From Dioscorea cayenensis subsp. rotundata (lineage: Eukaryota; Streptophyta; Magnoliopsida; Dioscoreales; Dioscoreaceae), in contig NC_052474.1 in NCBI RefSeq assembly GCF_009730915.1, forward strand, positions 2,453,501 to 2,517,500: a DNA stretch of 64,000 nt. Reading direction: 5' to 3'. Under the pieces are notes generated by a model. That model was not told where the DNA came from and searched no databases. It saw only the letters and a program-made list of their open reading frames with translations. Below, in pieces: positions 39,574 through 53,100 of this stretch. Numbering within the stretch: position 1 is the stretch's first letter; each line of letters starts with the position of its first letter. Position numbers and translations under genes: made by a program.

Positions 39574-42500
39574 CTAAGCAAACGCCCCCTTCACTCCATC
39601 TAGACTCTCACCCAGTGATAATCTGCACCACAGCCAATGAAGCGGAGTAAGAAGCAATCAGAAGAGGGGCCCTATATCAACCACCGCCATCTGAAAACCA
39701 CTCAATTTGGCTGCTTTAGTTTGATTTTTAATTTTATTCATGTAATTTTATTTTAAGAAAAAATCATCTAAATTATTTCATCGTCGCTGTTCAATCTTCT
39801 TTTAGCTCTAGCACATGTGGATATCAATCACTAACTTCTTTAAGGGGCAAGAAAATTGTAACAGTATGTACAAAAATTTGTACTATAAAAATGCGATGGC
39901 AACCCATATAAATTATGTGTAAGCAAGTTGTCCAAGTTTCTTTGGTTTGTATGACATCTAAATGGATATAAAACACAATGCAATAAGAAATGCATGAATC
40001 TATACAAAGGGGTTCGACTTCAAGCAACCATTTCAATTGATTTTTAGAGAAAAAATTTTCGCTTTAGTGTCTCATGCAAAGGTTGGTGTTTACCGAAATT
40101 GGCGTGTTTAGGAGGAAAATATAAAGCCCTACAAATTGCTCAGCTTTTGTCATTGGCAATAATTTGAATTTTGATGTTTAACTGGGTAAATTAATCATCT
40201 GAACAGAGCGGTGTTAACAGTGTGTTAACACACACTCATACAAAGAGAGAGAGAGAGTTCTCCATCGTGGAATAAGCGACTTTTAATAGCAATGATGAAA
40301 AATAATTTACAAAATGCAAGAAAATTCATAATTTCTATTTTAAGGCAATGATTGGTAATTTTTTCTTAATTTTATTGAAAATAACATGTTAGCAAAATAA
40401 GTTAAAAATTAAAGTTAAAAATTAAGTTATTTCATCAAGATTTAATATCTATTTTTCAAAAATAATTATCTAATGTAACTTCTATGATTTTCAAATCAAA
40501 ACCAAAACGGGAATTTACAGTAACTACACATTTACTTCCAAACATGCTAATTACGGGATTTACCTCCAATCCGATACACTTTCCATCCAATACATATTTA
40601 AATGTTTTGACATGTCATTTATGAGTTTTAATGGCTAGATTTTAAACTTGATTGATATCCTCGTTCCACACAATTATTCAATCATAATGAAACATTTTCT
40701 TAATGTAGAGATTTGTAAAAAATAAAATCCTTATTTTTTTAATTAAAGCATTAATTTCTCAATATATTTTAACTACCTCCTTTTGCTCTTCCTATAATTA
40801 TTTAAGAGAAATAAATCATAAAAATCTATATCTATATAAAGAATGATATAAATTTTAATTAAAAAAAAGGATAAAGTTTGTTGCAATTGTTGTGATGAGA
40901 AAGAAAATGAAGTTTAGTTTTTTGAATGTAAACTCAGTCCAATTAATGCAAGAAATAATAAATTTTACATTTAAAAATCTTTAAAAGATAAAAATAAAAA
41001 TAAAAATATAAAAGACTAACTTTTTGCGGAAGAAAATTTGTTCAATATTTAGATTAATTTTTGTACATAAAAAGGAAATATTAACAAAGTTTAAATCCTA
41101 AATATTGAAAACATAAATATCATATATCTAAATGTATATTAAAAAAATAGATGTGAGGTGTATTGGATTGGAGCCGAACCCGCTATTACCCGTGTATGTA
41201 TTTACACCGCTCCTCCAAAAAAACAAAGATGACATACGTCACTAATTTCACACTGTTAACAAGTAGGATTTAATGTGCAAGGTGTGTTTGAATATACCTG
41301 CATAAGTACATCTAAAATTACAATGACACATTGAAAACCATAATAATTACACAATATAATCAGAAACTTTAATTTTATAATCATCGATGATAAATAATGC
41401 AATACAATAAACAAATATCATCACTGATTACCTTAAAATAGAAAATATATATTTTTATGGTTAATAAATTAATTTTCACTGATAAGAGCGGAGAAATATA
41501 ATACACACATACATACACACACACTCCCGAACGAAATACACAGCACCTCCCACAAAATTATGCGTAATTATTAGATTGAGTAAACATGCCCAAACCACGT
41601 GATTATCACCGATTACACAAATATATTAGCATGAGATTTAAGGAACACCCTCAACAATTTACTTAACTAGTTCTGTTCATGAAACAGTTATGTCAAAAGG
41701 ATAAGCATTCAAATAATGAATCAGAGCACACAGAACTTAAAATATCCACATGAACTACAATTGTTATGTTTGTCCTCAGTAGTCTAGGATTGGGTTGGCC
41801 TGGGTCACAATAAATTTTAGATTTTACAAGTTTGAAATGATCTATACTGCAATCATGTTTTTAGCCCATAATTCAAATACTTGAAATGCATACCGTGCCA
41901 TTCTAATTTTCCTTATTTTTCATCTTAAGAACAAAGAACGTTTAAAGCATTCATAGCCAGATAATAAGCATAGAAGACAAAGAATCCTCTTACCTAAACA
42001 TCCTTAGTTTCTGACACAGAAAGAAAGCCATCTACCAACAAATACCAAAATAGGTGGTAGATGCCAAACTACACTCACCCGACTAAGAGATATACACTAT
42101 CATCCAATTGAGCAGGAGTATAACAGGCACCAAATAAATTATAAATGCAAATTATCATAACAGGGTAGAAAACACTCAAACAACAGAGTATGATTGAGGC
42201 AGCAAGCATAAATAGCATAACCTTGGATAATATCCAATTTCTACAAAAAAATCAATATCATCGGATTTATTAGCTAGTTAGCCTTTTCCTTTATCATGAG
42301 TCTTCACATTAAATGCATTTCTACTTCAGCAAAAACCCATTAAGCAGAATCTAAAAACAAAGCATTAGAATCTATATTCAAGGCACCATTCCTACAGCTT
42401 TCCAAAATTGAAGCGCTTTCCTATCGAACTCCAAATCACATAAGCCAACAGTAAAAAATCTCGTATGTGTCTCTTCAATATATTGTTGGAATTTTCATAA

Positions 42501-43783
42501 AAAATGACCACCTCCTCAAAGACACCTCCACAATCAAAATCTCTTGAGATGGGACTGACCCACATTCAATGAACAAATTCAAAACAGCTATTCCTAGAAT
42601 CTCATAATCAAGTGAACAACTCATACTATATCAGAATGCTTACCAATACCAATTGCCCTCATTATCCAATAATTTCCAATTGATATCATACCAAATTATT
42701 TTTATATATTTTTCTTTTATAGACAAAGAAACTAGAGGACTCACATAATACTAAAGAGACCTTATCATAACTTCAGGGACTATATCTAACCAATTCCATT
42801 TGTAGGTCTTCAACCTACAAGATCTACTCATTATATCTCCAGTTTATAAATCATCTCACAAATCAATTTCCTCCGGTGACACAGCACTCAAACTGCTAAT
42901 CAATTCCAAACTATTCATATTACTATATTTTTGTAAAAAAATAGAAGGTTCACATAATAATAAAAAACCCTTATCAGACCTTCAGACACTATATCTAACA
43001 GCTTCCAATTTCTTGTTTATCCTCAACCTAAGTCATCTGCTCATTAAATATCCAGTTCATAAATCATCTCATAAAATAATTTTGAGAACACTCAACATGC
43101 TAATCAATCTTTATAACTAATCATGATAAGGCAACAAGGCTACTCATCAGAAATGATCATAAGTATAATTCAACCAGTGATCGGAAAATGCATTCCCTTT
43201 TTTTTCCCTATCTCTCTAAGAAGGCACGTCTATTGCACTTCCTAATGTCAATCCAAGTTGCTGAAATCATTCAATAATAAAAAATTGGATAAATAAAATT
43301 TTCAGATATATCTTACTTGTGTAAGCAGTACTTGAATTCTTGGCTGCGCACATAATCCTTCTCGCCTTCTTCCAACTGTGATAAAAGAAAATACCCAAGA
43401 AACAAGTCATCACAAGAAAAAAAAATCCCGGAAACTTAAAATCAATAATGAAAAATCGGGGAAAAACAATTTCTCACCGGATCCCCCCCATAGATTAGAT
43501 CATAGCAAACTGGAGAAACACATCGCAATGCACAATTCTCCTTCTCGATCATCGAAGACTTGCACTTCCATCCCCACATACCACTTCTCAAACCCAAACA
43601 TAAACCATATAAAACCCATAAATTGATAATTTCAAGATCGACATCAAAACAATTAACTATGAGAGCATGTGGATTCATACCTCTCGATGTCTGAGTAGCA
43701 AGCGTTCTTCTTCGCTCTAACCTCATTGTCCTACAATCAAATCAAAGATCGACATCAGATCGAAACCCTAACCCGATCGGAGG

Positions 43784-43829
<46 letters not shown>

Positions 43830-43926
43830 ATACGCTTATAGGGCGATTGTGGGGTTTTGCTACGGCGGAGAGACAGAAGAAGCAGAGGATCACGACGAAC
43901 GCCAAGGAAACTGAGGGTTTCGCCAT
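39574..43926 (-). CDS. Small secreted cysteine-rich protein, DUF4787 family, five exons
   Basis: Protein of 118 residues. Exons on the minus strand: 43834-43926, 43681-43730, 43478-43583, 43317-43375 and 39574-39622, with phases that agree and an intron of about 3.7 kb before the 49-base last exon. Residues 1 to about 23 form a signal peptide (MAKPSVSLAFVVILCFFCLS). The mature part carries the family landmarks ACYSDIESGMWGWKCKSSM, ENCALRCVSPVCYDLIY, EEGEKDYVRSQEFKYC and LGESLDGVKG. Seven cysteines remain after the signal peptide, six of them before the last exon pair. The family is conserved across plants and of unknown function; secretion is inferred from the signal peptide. A (CT)n run (plus 43787-43828) lies in intron 1. 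A TATATAAAG on the minus strand near 43957-43965 would imply a very short leader. Family name from memory. Confidence 0.85.
39623..43316 (-). other. Large intron 4 of the DUF4787 gene
   Basis: 3.69 kb, AT-rich, bounded by gtaaga (5') and gtgcag (3') on the minus strand. I found no open frame, transposon end or RNA gene inside. Two similar passages near 42710-42850 and 42920-43060 ('ataaaaaacccttatcagacc' type) suggest an old internal duplication. Confidence 0.55.
43787..43828. repeat. (AG)21 microsatellite
   Basis: Perfect AG dinucleotide on plus, CT on the transcribed minus strand, lying in intron 1 of the DUF4787 gene directly after its donor site. Confidence 0.95.
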
Positions 43927-44551
43927 GGGTCTCTCCAGCAGGCGGGGTTTCCCTCTTTATATAGGATGACACAAATATTTGGGTGTTTTTTCGTTTGAAA
44001 GTTTGAAAATATTTATGTATTTTTTGTAAGGGGAATATTTTGTATAGATTTTAATTAAATTAATAATAAAAATCAATATTTGGAAATTTTAATTTATTTT
44101 TTAACAATTATAATTTTCATAATTTAAATTATATATGTTTATTTAATATTTACTAGGTTGGCCCTAAAAGTTTTGAAAGGCTATAAACGTAATTTTGGCT
44201 GCATATAATTGGCAAGATAATAATGCAATAAAAACACACCTGCTATAATTAATTTTCCCTTTAATATAAAACATGAAAATTAACATCTTCACAAAACACG
44301 AACACATGCGTAGATATTACTCCGAAATAAGTTATAAGACAAACAAAAACAACTGAAACTCAAAAAATTTTGCCCATTAATAATCTATGTGGATGTCAGT
44401 CTCATGTCTCAGAATAAAAAATAATAAATATAAATGTCAGTCTTATGGGGTTACATGCGATGGCAGTAACACTGAAGGAAAAGAAAAGCCAAAATGCCAA
44501 AATGATTCTCGTCTCCCCGATCAAAAGCAAGGCGGAGGTTTCCCTCTTTAT
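43927..44551. other. Gap between DUF4787 start and SerRS stop
   Basis: Both genes are on the minus strand, so this is the SerRS 3' UTR followed by the DUF4787 promoter. AT-rich; nothing else recognised. Confidence 0.5.
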
Positions 44552-47500
44552 TTACTTGAATTTTGGGGAGATAACTTGAAGCCCGCCCATGAAAGGCCTC
44601 AGTGGCTCTGGAATAAACACTGAACCATCCTCTTGCTGGAAATTCTCCAGTAGACACACAATCATCCGAGGCACAGCACAGGCAGTGGCGTTAAGAGTGT
44701 GCACAAACTGGGTCGGAGCAGCACTACCCTTGCCTTTCTTTGAGTTAGCTGGAGAAGCATCTGACAAAAATGGTCGGAATCGAATGCCAAGCCTCCGGCT
44801 CTGATAATCTGTGCAGTTTGAAGCGCTTGATATCTGTCACCATAGAAACAAGGAAAAGGGAAAATTAGGATGACTCCCCATAATTGCCAACTCGAGATTC
44901 TAAGATAATTGTGTGGCTAAGTGTTCATTAAACTCAATATAGCTAAGATGAACAAAGTAATCATTACTAACATTCTAGGTGCAGTTACAAGAGCACATAA
45001 ACAATAAGTCTATCTATACACATCACGTGGCAAGATTTGCTTGGACCAATTTCTGGAATGTGGTTTTAACTTTTAAGAATCCAAGAATCAATACCTAGAA
45101 TAACCCAATAGCTGCAAACGAAATTTTACAGGTGAAATGGTGACAATCATACATAGCCAGACTGAAAGATGTAGAGGATGCTATATCCAGAAGATTATCA
45201 CATTGTTTTCTCAGTTGTTCCATTGCAACCAGAGCCATGGAATTTGTTTAGAGAATATTTCTATTTTCAAAGATTTGACAGTGAAATTTGTAATTTAGCA
45301 GTGAATTGAGGCGCTTATTCACTCTTTCTAGTTTCTACATTCATCTAGCTCTTAGTATGTTGTTGGGAGCACTCGTGGCCAAATAGTCTTACCTCACCAA
45401 ACCGACCTAGGCCAGGCATCCATGCCTCCACATCAAACTTACGATAAGCAGGTGCACCCAAATCACCAGTTGCCATATCCAATGTCCTACGGGCAAAGAT
45501 CCAATTAGGATTTGCATAAAATATAGATAAGCAACACAAGGTAATGCTAAGTTCTTGATAATTACTTGAAATGAAGACCAAGCGATGTGAAAAGATCTTC
45601 TTCAATCTGAATAAGCTCCTCATGGTACATGTTACTGTCTTCTGGTTGACAGAAAATGAACATTTCAACTTTGCTAAACTGGTGTACTCGGTAAAGACCC
45701 CTGCTCAAATATGTCAACTTCAGAATCAGCATATCATCATAAATTTCAGTGTTGAAGATTCAAAGTGGTTTAAGTCGTAGCTAAGAATGTAGTTATATTG
45801 CAGGAAACTTACGAAGCCAATATGTCAACTGAATTAAGAAGCATCAAATAAGATTAATAGTAGTTTAAGCTAACTAAGATCAGGGTGGGTAAATCCCTCT
45901 TGATGATCATTTGTTAAAGTAGCTTAAGCTAACTAAGATCAGGGTGGGTTCAAGTTCATAGCAAGCTGTTCGGCACACAAAAATAGCAATTATCAGGGAG
46001 GGTTCAAGTTCATAAAAAGCTGTTCAACACTTACAAATGGTGCATCAAGCAATTCTCTTTCTACAAGTTATATTTCTTCACTGGGAATTCAAGTTTGTAG
46101 TTAACCATATGGCCAACTTTCATCCAATAAGATTCTACATTAGAGAGTGGTCAATAATCCTTCACAAGTGCTCAGTTTTTGAAACTATTGACAAATTTAG
46201 CCCCAGCTATGTGTTGGAGCAAAATTTCACCTTTCAAGAGTATGATGAAAAGATCTCAGTTTGAGGTCAGGTAAGCTGATTGCAGATATGACACTAGAAC
46301 TGGTTAGGAAATAAGCATTTGGGGTGTGCATTGCATCTAGCCAACATTCAAGATACATTCAATTAATGGAAGGATAAGATATGCAACAGCTCACCTTGTA
46401 GCAGCACCAGCAGCACCAGCTTCAGTACGAAAACAATGGGAAAAGGCTACATATTTCAAAGGCAAGGCAGAGTCAGGAAGAATTGAATCCATATGGATGC
46501 CTCCAACAGGAATCTCTGCAGTTCCGATTAGGCATTGGTCACTGCCTTCGATAGAATAAACCTGTTAACCAAAAGCAAGATAAACAAACAGAGATACCTT
46601 CTGAAAAAGTTAGGAATGCTGAACTTTTGTACAATAAGTCAATAACCCATTATATTCTGTTCCTGGTATATAGATGCATCCAGCTCTTGAAATGTCCAGA
46701 TTGTTTGAACATAAACTAAAAACTAAAACAAAATAAGGTGCAGCCAAATATTGAACAAATACAAACCTGAGTATTCTGCCCACGAGGTTGAAAGCCACAC
46801 TTCTCAACAACAGATGACCTAACAATCTCCGGGGTAATTAGAGGTGTAAACCCCTTCTTTGTAACTTCTGTAAGTGCCCAATTGATAAGGCCCATTTCCA
46901 ATAAAACAGCTTCATTCTTCAAGTAGTAAAACTTTGATCCACTGACCTTTGGAAGAAAGCGCATGTAACAAGTAAGGAAAAACACAGGAAATGAAGGAAT
47001 CAAATGAAAATTAGCAGGTTAAAATCTACATGCCCTACAGACAAAAGGAGAATCTTTCAAAAAGAGTAAAATATACTATCAGCTGACAGCTTATTTCATC
47101 ATTCTCACACGTTCATCATAGTTAGGATGTGAATTTAGCTTCCATGATGATCTAAAATAGTTATATTTTGTTTTTCCTCGTTAAGCTACCGATAGTGTAA
47201 AACCATTTATAAATAAGTCAAACATCTTCAAGTTTTCATAGCTTAAAGAACAGAATCAGAAGTCTTGGAATCATCAAAGAGTGAGACATCAAGGATATAA
47301 TAATGTTCAGTGACTTAAATAAGCATTTCAATTTCCAGTTCATATTACAGAATAAACAAGTTCCGCATAAAAGTTACAATCAAGCAATTATAATTTATAA
47401 TGCTCAAATAGACAACACATAAGCAATTAAAAATCTAGAAGAGAATAGTCCCTCATAACACCGTGTCCATAAGCAACAACAGGAATACCTCAGATGCTGC

Positions 47501-49128
47501 ATCAAAGTCGAACAAATCTAGGTCTTTTCCAATCTGAAGATGGTCTCTCACTGTAAAGGTAAATTCTGGTTGACAGCCAACCTAGGGAAACAGAGAAAAG
47601 GCACAACAGTCAAAACTAACCTCACTGCTAAAATACTATCTGCACATGCTGAGAAGAACTTAAATACCATCTTTCTCACTATGGAACTTTCCTCGCCCCC
47701 AATAGGAACATCTGGATGAGTAATATTTGGAATAGATTGGGCTTCTTGTTGGAGCCTATCAGTCAGCTGTACAAGATCTTCTTCCAAGGTGACAAGTGCC
47801 TCTTTCAAGTTCTTACCTACAAAGAAAATTGAGATAGTTTAGGAAAGTGACATATACAAAAGTTATTCATGATAGAAGAACTAAGTCCGGACCTTCTTCA
47901 ACAAGAGCCTGACGCACAGATGGCTCTAGTTTTCCTTTCATTTTGTTGGCAACAGCATTTCTTTCAGCCCTAAGCCGTTCAACTTCCTGCCATCTGTGAC
48001 TGAAAATTAGATATTGTTGTCTTGACTCTTGTTTATCTTGTAGTATGAAAGCTTCAAAGGGTATCACAAACAGCATTTCAATAGGGCTAGAGGAAAAGCC
48101 TTCGTGGTACAGCCAATATTAAGTATGAAAGTCTCAATTAAATCCTACTTCAGCCACAGAGTAAATAACACAACAAAAACAATGCAAGCATCAGTTAGAT
48201 CAGAAGCACTCTGCGTTTCATGGTAGAACAAATTTTTGCAATAGTCGAGTCATATTTTTGTCTTGCCATTTAGCATGCCATCACTAGCACTTACTACAAA
48301 ACAAAGATAGCATAACTGGTCACAAACATAGATCTTCTTATAAACAAAAATTGATAGATATGCAAACACCTATCTCACATGTCCACTTCAAAGTCAAGTA
48401 GTCGACCCATGTTTACAACTGCTAAGTCATCATATTTAATTGATGCTCCAGTATATCATCAATCTTCGTAAATTTTTCCGACTCCTTAGTTGGCAGCACA
48501 GAATGGTAATAATCTCATAATATTACAGTTTCTATCATACAAAGCAGAATCTTATCACAATGCCAATCCATTATGAAATCCACCTCAAAAAAAGTAACAC
48601 AAAAATCACAACAAAAAAAAAAGAGAAAAACCTAGGAGAGTAATAAAGATCAAAGTAAAGAAAAGTATGACCCTAACCTTCTGAAGACCGAGATACTTCT
48701 CATAGAGCTCAAGCACGAGATCCAAATTGGCACTGGAGTTCCTGTTCCTAATGTTTCCCGCAACAAGGTCCTTGTTTTCCCGAATCCACTTGAAATCTAT
48801 GGCCGCCTTCCACTGAGGCTTTGCCACCACCACTACTCACAAAGCATCAAACACTGGGACAAATCCTCATCGAGAAAAACGCAGCAAAAGAAAAACCCAG
48901 ACAGAGAGAAGGAGGGATACCTTTCTCATCCTCCACGCCCGAAGAGGACGGCTGGAGAGCAGGAGAGGAGACGGCCCGGAGCAGAGATGGCAGCAAGCGA
49001 GGCCCTCGAAAGAGGCCATGGCGATAACGGGTTAGGGTTTGCAGGGATGGAGGCTTGCAAAGAGATGGAGCGAGCCTCAAGGTTTGGAGAGCAGTGCCGC
49101 CGCTCGATATCATCATCATCTTCATCAT
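44552..49128 (-). CDS. OVA7: Seryl-tRNA synthetase, organellar, ten exons
   Basis: Class II synthetase that charges tRNA-Ser, likely in plastids and mitochondria. My model gives 518 residues (Arabidopsis organellar SerRS about 512). Exons: 48921-49128, 48678-48832, 47893-47986, 47668-47816, 47489-47581, 46767-46946, 46395-46561, 45566-45700, 45393-45486, 44552-44833; all in phase. An N-terminal transit peptide of about 60 residues ([20 protein letters not shown], Arg/Ser/Leu-rich, few acids) precedes the family start ([15 protein letters not shown]). The long helical arm that grips tRNA covers about 120-200. The class II core shows [28 protein letters not shown], motif 2 FRTEAGAAG (337-342 on) with [11 protein letters not shown], and motif 3 [15 protein letters not shown] with [11 protein letters not shown] at the end. 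The acceptor of exon 2 is ambiguous by one codon (GAG/TAG). Confidence 0.93.
45862..46031. repeat. Short tandem duplications in a SerRS intron
   Basis: Unit A ('taagctaactaagatcaggg') occurs at 45862-45890 and 45920-45949. Unit B ('gggttcaagttcata..aagctgttc') occurs at about 45937-45977 and 45990-46031, overlapping the second A. Two staggered duplications within 170 bases of intron. Confidence 0.75.
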
Positions 49129-49226
49129 CGCACTCGCGCCACTGTCTCTGGCTGTCCTATCCCCTTGTATAAAAGAGTCCAGCTTCAAAGGAAACGCGAA
49201 AGCTAGGCCCATTGGGCTGGAGCCCA
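49129..49226 (-). promoter_or_regulatory. SerRS promoter: TATA-like box and three site II motifs
   Basis: On the minus strand TTTTATACA lies at about 49164-49172, roughly 40 bases before the ATG. Further upstream are TGGGCC (49206-49211), an inverted AGCCCA (49213-49218 read on minus) and TGGGCT (49221-49226). Clustered site II motifs are a known mark of TCP-regulated genes for organellar housekeeping proteins, which suits this gene. Confidence 0.55.
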
Positions 49227-49797
49227 AATTTGTGATCCATTTAGCTCAATTGGTAGACTTTTCTCTGGATTACTATCTTGTTTGTATGCTAATATACATG
49301 ACAATAATTAATATTAAGTATATGGTTTTGGAAAATATTGTAGAAGTTGAACCTGATGCCTGTGAATTAGGACACTTCTGATGATATTCACTATTCACAA
49401 ACCAATGTTCCCTAAAAAGTTATATAGAAATTCAAATTTTCAAATTGTGATGCTAATAATTCCCCATAAAAATATTAATAAATATTAATGAATTTCAACA
49501 TATTCAATACAGAAAGATGTAGGTGCCACAACAAAATGTAGCTTTCTCACTGAAAAGGAGACTAGAGATAGATGTTCAAGATGGGAACAATAATAATATA
49601 TGAATTTTTTATCAAGTGTATAGACATGCACACAAATTCCAAAAAAAAAAAAAATGGAGATGCTTCAACATTTTTTCAAAGAAAAATACAATGTAAAAGA
49701 GGGGGGAAAACAGGACTTACACAAGTTTACAGTTTTTCAAAGTGAACATAAATGTCAGAAAAACAATGCTTTTAAGCATGAGAATTATTTTATAGTC
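49227..49797. other. Spacer between the SerRS promoter and the copia element
   Basis: AT-rich. Contains a tRNA A-box-like string 'tttagctcaattggtaga' (49240-49257) but no matching B box or cloverleaf. Nothing else recognised. Confidence 0.5.
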
Positions 49798-49802
49798 GTA
49801 GA

Positions 49803-50153
49803 TGATAGGATCTTCAGCACTTAAACTAAATCAATGATCAGTTCTTCAACTGAGACAACAAGGAACAATACTAAATGAATAAAAAATTGAAAAGATCATA
49901 AGCAAAGCTCACTCACTGAATACCTTCAAACTAACTAAATATAAAGATACATAATATGAGTGCCAGTCAAGCATCTCATAAGATACACGATAATACAACA
50001 AACATTAAACAGTAATGATTCAAAGTGAGCCAATCCAAATAGCATACAAACAACACAAACATATAATAGATCAAAGTTGCTTCTACTGTTCTTCAGACTT
50101 TTCAACAGAGACCAGCACTTAATTCCAACCAATTCTCTGATCAAATACCAACA
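49803..50153 (-). repeat. Copia 3' LTR
   Basis: 351 bp, on minus starting TGTTGGTATTTGATCAGAG and ending CCTATCA, giving canonical TG..CA ends. Confidence 0.95.
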
Positions 50154-50164
50154 TGCTCCCCTTG

Positions 50165-53100
50165 ATCAGAGCATTCACAAACACCCAGGGCATCCCGAAA
50201 ATACACAAACTTTTGATATGATAAAGCCTTGGTAAATATATCAGCAAGCTGTTCATTGGTTCCACAATGAATTAGATCAATTTGGTCATCTTTCACTAGA
50301 TCTCTGATGAAGTGATAACGGGTGTCAATATGTTTTGTTCTTCCATGATGTATTGGGTTTCTAGCAATTTGAATGGCTGATTGCTGTCACAGTATATAAC
50401 TGATGCACTTGTTTGTTTCTCATACAAATCATTCATTAACCTTCTCAACCAAACTGCTTCACAGGCTGCAGAGGTGAGTGTAATGTACTCAGCTTCAGTA
50501 CTGGAAAGTGCAGCAATGGTTTGCTTCTTCGAGCTCCAAGCAATGACAGCTGATCTAAGAGAAAAACACCAGCCTGAAGTGCTTCGCCTATCATCAATGG
50601 ATCCACCCCAATCGCTGTCCGAATGGCCTTGCAATTCCAAACCACCTATTGTTTTATAGAACAAACCATAATTCAGAGTGCCTTTCACATACCTGAGTAT
50701 CCTCTTTAATGCACCATAGTGATGAGAAGAAGGAGAGCTCATGAATCGTGACACAGTGGACACAGCAAACATGAGGTCTGGTTTAGTGTGAGTGAGATAG
50801 AGCAAACCACCCACAATTCTTCTGTATTTTGTGGAACAGACATTCTCAGAATCATCATGTAATTGAAGATGCTCATTTGTATTCATTGGAGTTGTAGCTG
50901 AGTTGCAATTTTCCATTCCAAACTTGTTTAATAGATTAGCTGCATATTTGTGCTGAGACACAAAGAGACCATCATTCAAATTCTTTACTTCTAATCCGAG
51001 AATATACTTTAACTCCCCAAGATCAGACATTTCAAACGTCTTCATCATCTCCTCTTTGAATTCTTTCAACATTTCTTCAAAAGAACTCGTATAGACGATG
51101 TCATCAACATACAAGCACAACATCAATATTTTACTGTCTCCTTGCTGCTTTTTATAGACTGTGGGTTCATTTTCACTTCTCTCAAAACCCAATTGAATGA
51201 AATGTGCATCGATACGACTGTACCAAGCTCTGGAGGCTTGGCGAAGTCCGTAAAGAGCTTTTCTAAGCTTGAGCACCTGATTCTCTTTTCCTCCAATGAT
51301 AAAAACCTTCAGGTTGTTCAACAAAGACCTCTTCTTTTAGTTCACCGTTCAAAAAAGCGGTCTTGACATCCAGTTGAAAAAGCTTCCATCTACGCTGAGC
51401 TCCAATGGCCAGGAAGAGACGAACAGTCTCCATTCGAGCAACAGGAGAGAAGATCTCGTAAAAGTCTTCACCTTCCCGTTGAGCATAGCCCTTTGCAACA
51501 ATGCGAGCTTTTCTCCTCAACAAAGACCCGTCTGGATTGAACTTCGATTTGAATACCCACTTTAGACCGATTGCCTTCTTGTTTTCAGGTAGAATCATCA
51601 ACTTCCATGTTTTGTTTTTGTGAATGGCCATCATCTCTTCTTTCATGGCTGCAATCCACTCAGGACTTGCTTTTGCTTCATCATATGTTACTGGGTCTGC
51701 GGTGATTAATGCAAAAGAACATGAAGAGTAAATATCTGAGATATTTTTATACCTCGCCGGAGCTCCGCCGTTACTGGTTGTTTCTGATGAGAGAGTTGGA
51801 GACGAAGCATCAGGAAGGTGATGAATCTCAGCCCGTTGATTTATTATTTCCAACGGTGAGGATTCATCTACTTGATCTCGCCCCATGTCACCAAACAGCA
51901 CACAAGTTGAGGTTGCTGAGTTGGAGGGCCTAGACCAATCCCAGCGTTTATTCTCAAAAAAGTGAAGATTCCTGCTGATGTGTACACGCTTCGTATCAGG
52001 ATTGATAGGCTCTTGAATCTCCGCAGTAGCCAATGAAAACGCACGGAGATGACTTGGCATCAAGTTTGGTTCTTTGACTTGAGTCAATCAGTCTGTGTGC
52101 GAGGCATCCGAACACTTTGAGAAAGTTTACTCTGGGTTTTGACCCAGTCAAGGCTTCAAACGGGGTTTGACCCTCCACTGCTCGAGTCAACGAGCGATTA
52201 ACAAGGAAAACTGCAGTCGCTACCGCTTCTCCCCATAACTCCGGTGGTATTCCGGCATCTAGCAGCATGGTTCGTGAAATCTCAGTAACTGTTCTATTTT
52301 TCCTCTCCGCGACGCCGTTCTGCTTGGGCGATCTCGGAGCGGTGAGTTGATGAAAGATCCCATTGAGGTTGCAAAAATCCTTGAATTCTATAGACATGAA
52401 CTCTCCACCCCTGTCAGTCCGTAGAGCTTTCACATGTAAAGAGAGCTGCTTCTCAACTAAGGATTTGAATGTTCTGAAGTGATGCAGCGCTTCTGATTTC
52501 ATCTTCAGAAAGTATGGCCAACAATACCTGGAGTAATCGTCAGTTAAGAGCATGAAATAAAGATTACTTCCAATGGTTGGTGTCTTCATTGGTCCAACAA
52601 GATCACCATGGATCAACTCAAGTGGAACACTCGCACGAGTGGCCACACCTCTAGGAAACTCTTTTCTGGTTTGTTTTCCAAAGGAACAAGCTTCACACGG
52701 ATCAATATCAACAATTGGTGACAATCCTAGCACCAGCTTCTCTTCATGAAGTCGCTTCAGTGTCTTTAAATTAACATGACCATACCTCTTGTGCCAGAGA
52801 TGTGATGTATCATCTTGTGCTGTGAGAACATAGCTCACGTTCTCAGCAGCTAGTGGAAAGAGTCTTTGTTTTGTCATGTGTACCTGTGCTACAATACCTT
52901 TTGAGTTTAGCTCACTGATAGTGCAAATTCCATTTGAGAAGTTCACATCATAACCAGTATCCATTAGTTGTCCCACACTTAACAGATTGTGTTAAGTTGG
53001 GCACTAATTGGACCTTTGTGAGAGTAATCTGCCTGCTCGAGCTTGCACCCAGAGGAATAGAACCAACACCTTCAACTTGAAGAGGTTTCCCATCTCCTAG

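Noticed and set aside
49240..49257. tRNA-like A box
   Set aside because: No acceptor pairing, anticodon arm or B box follows within tRNA distance; at most a worn fragment.
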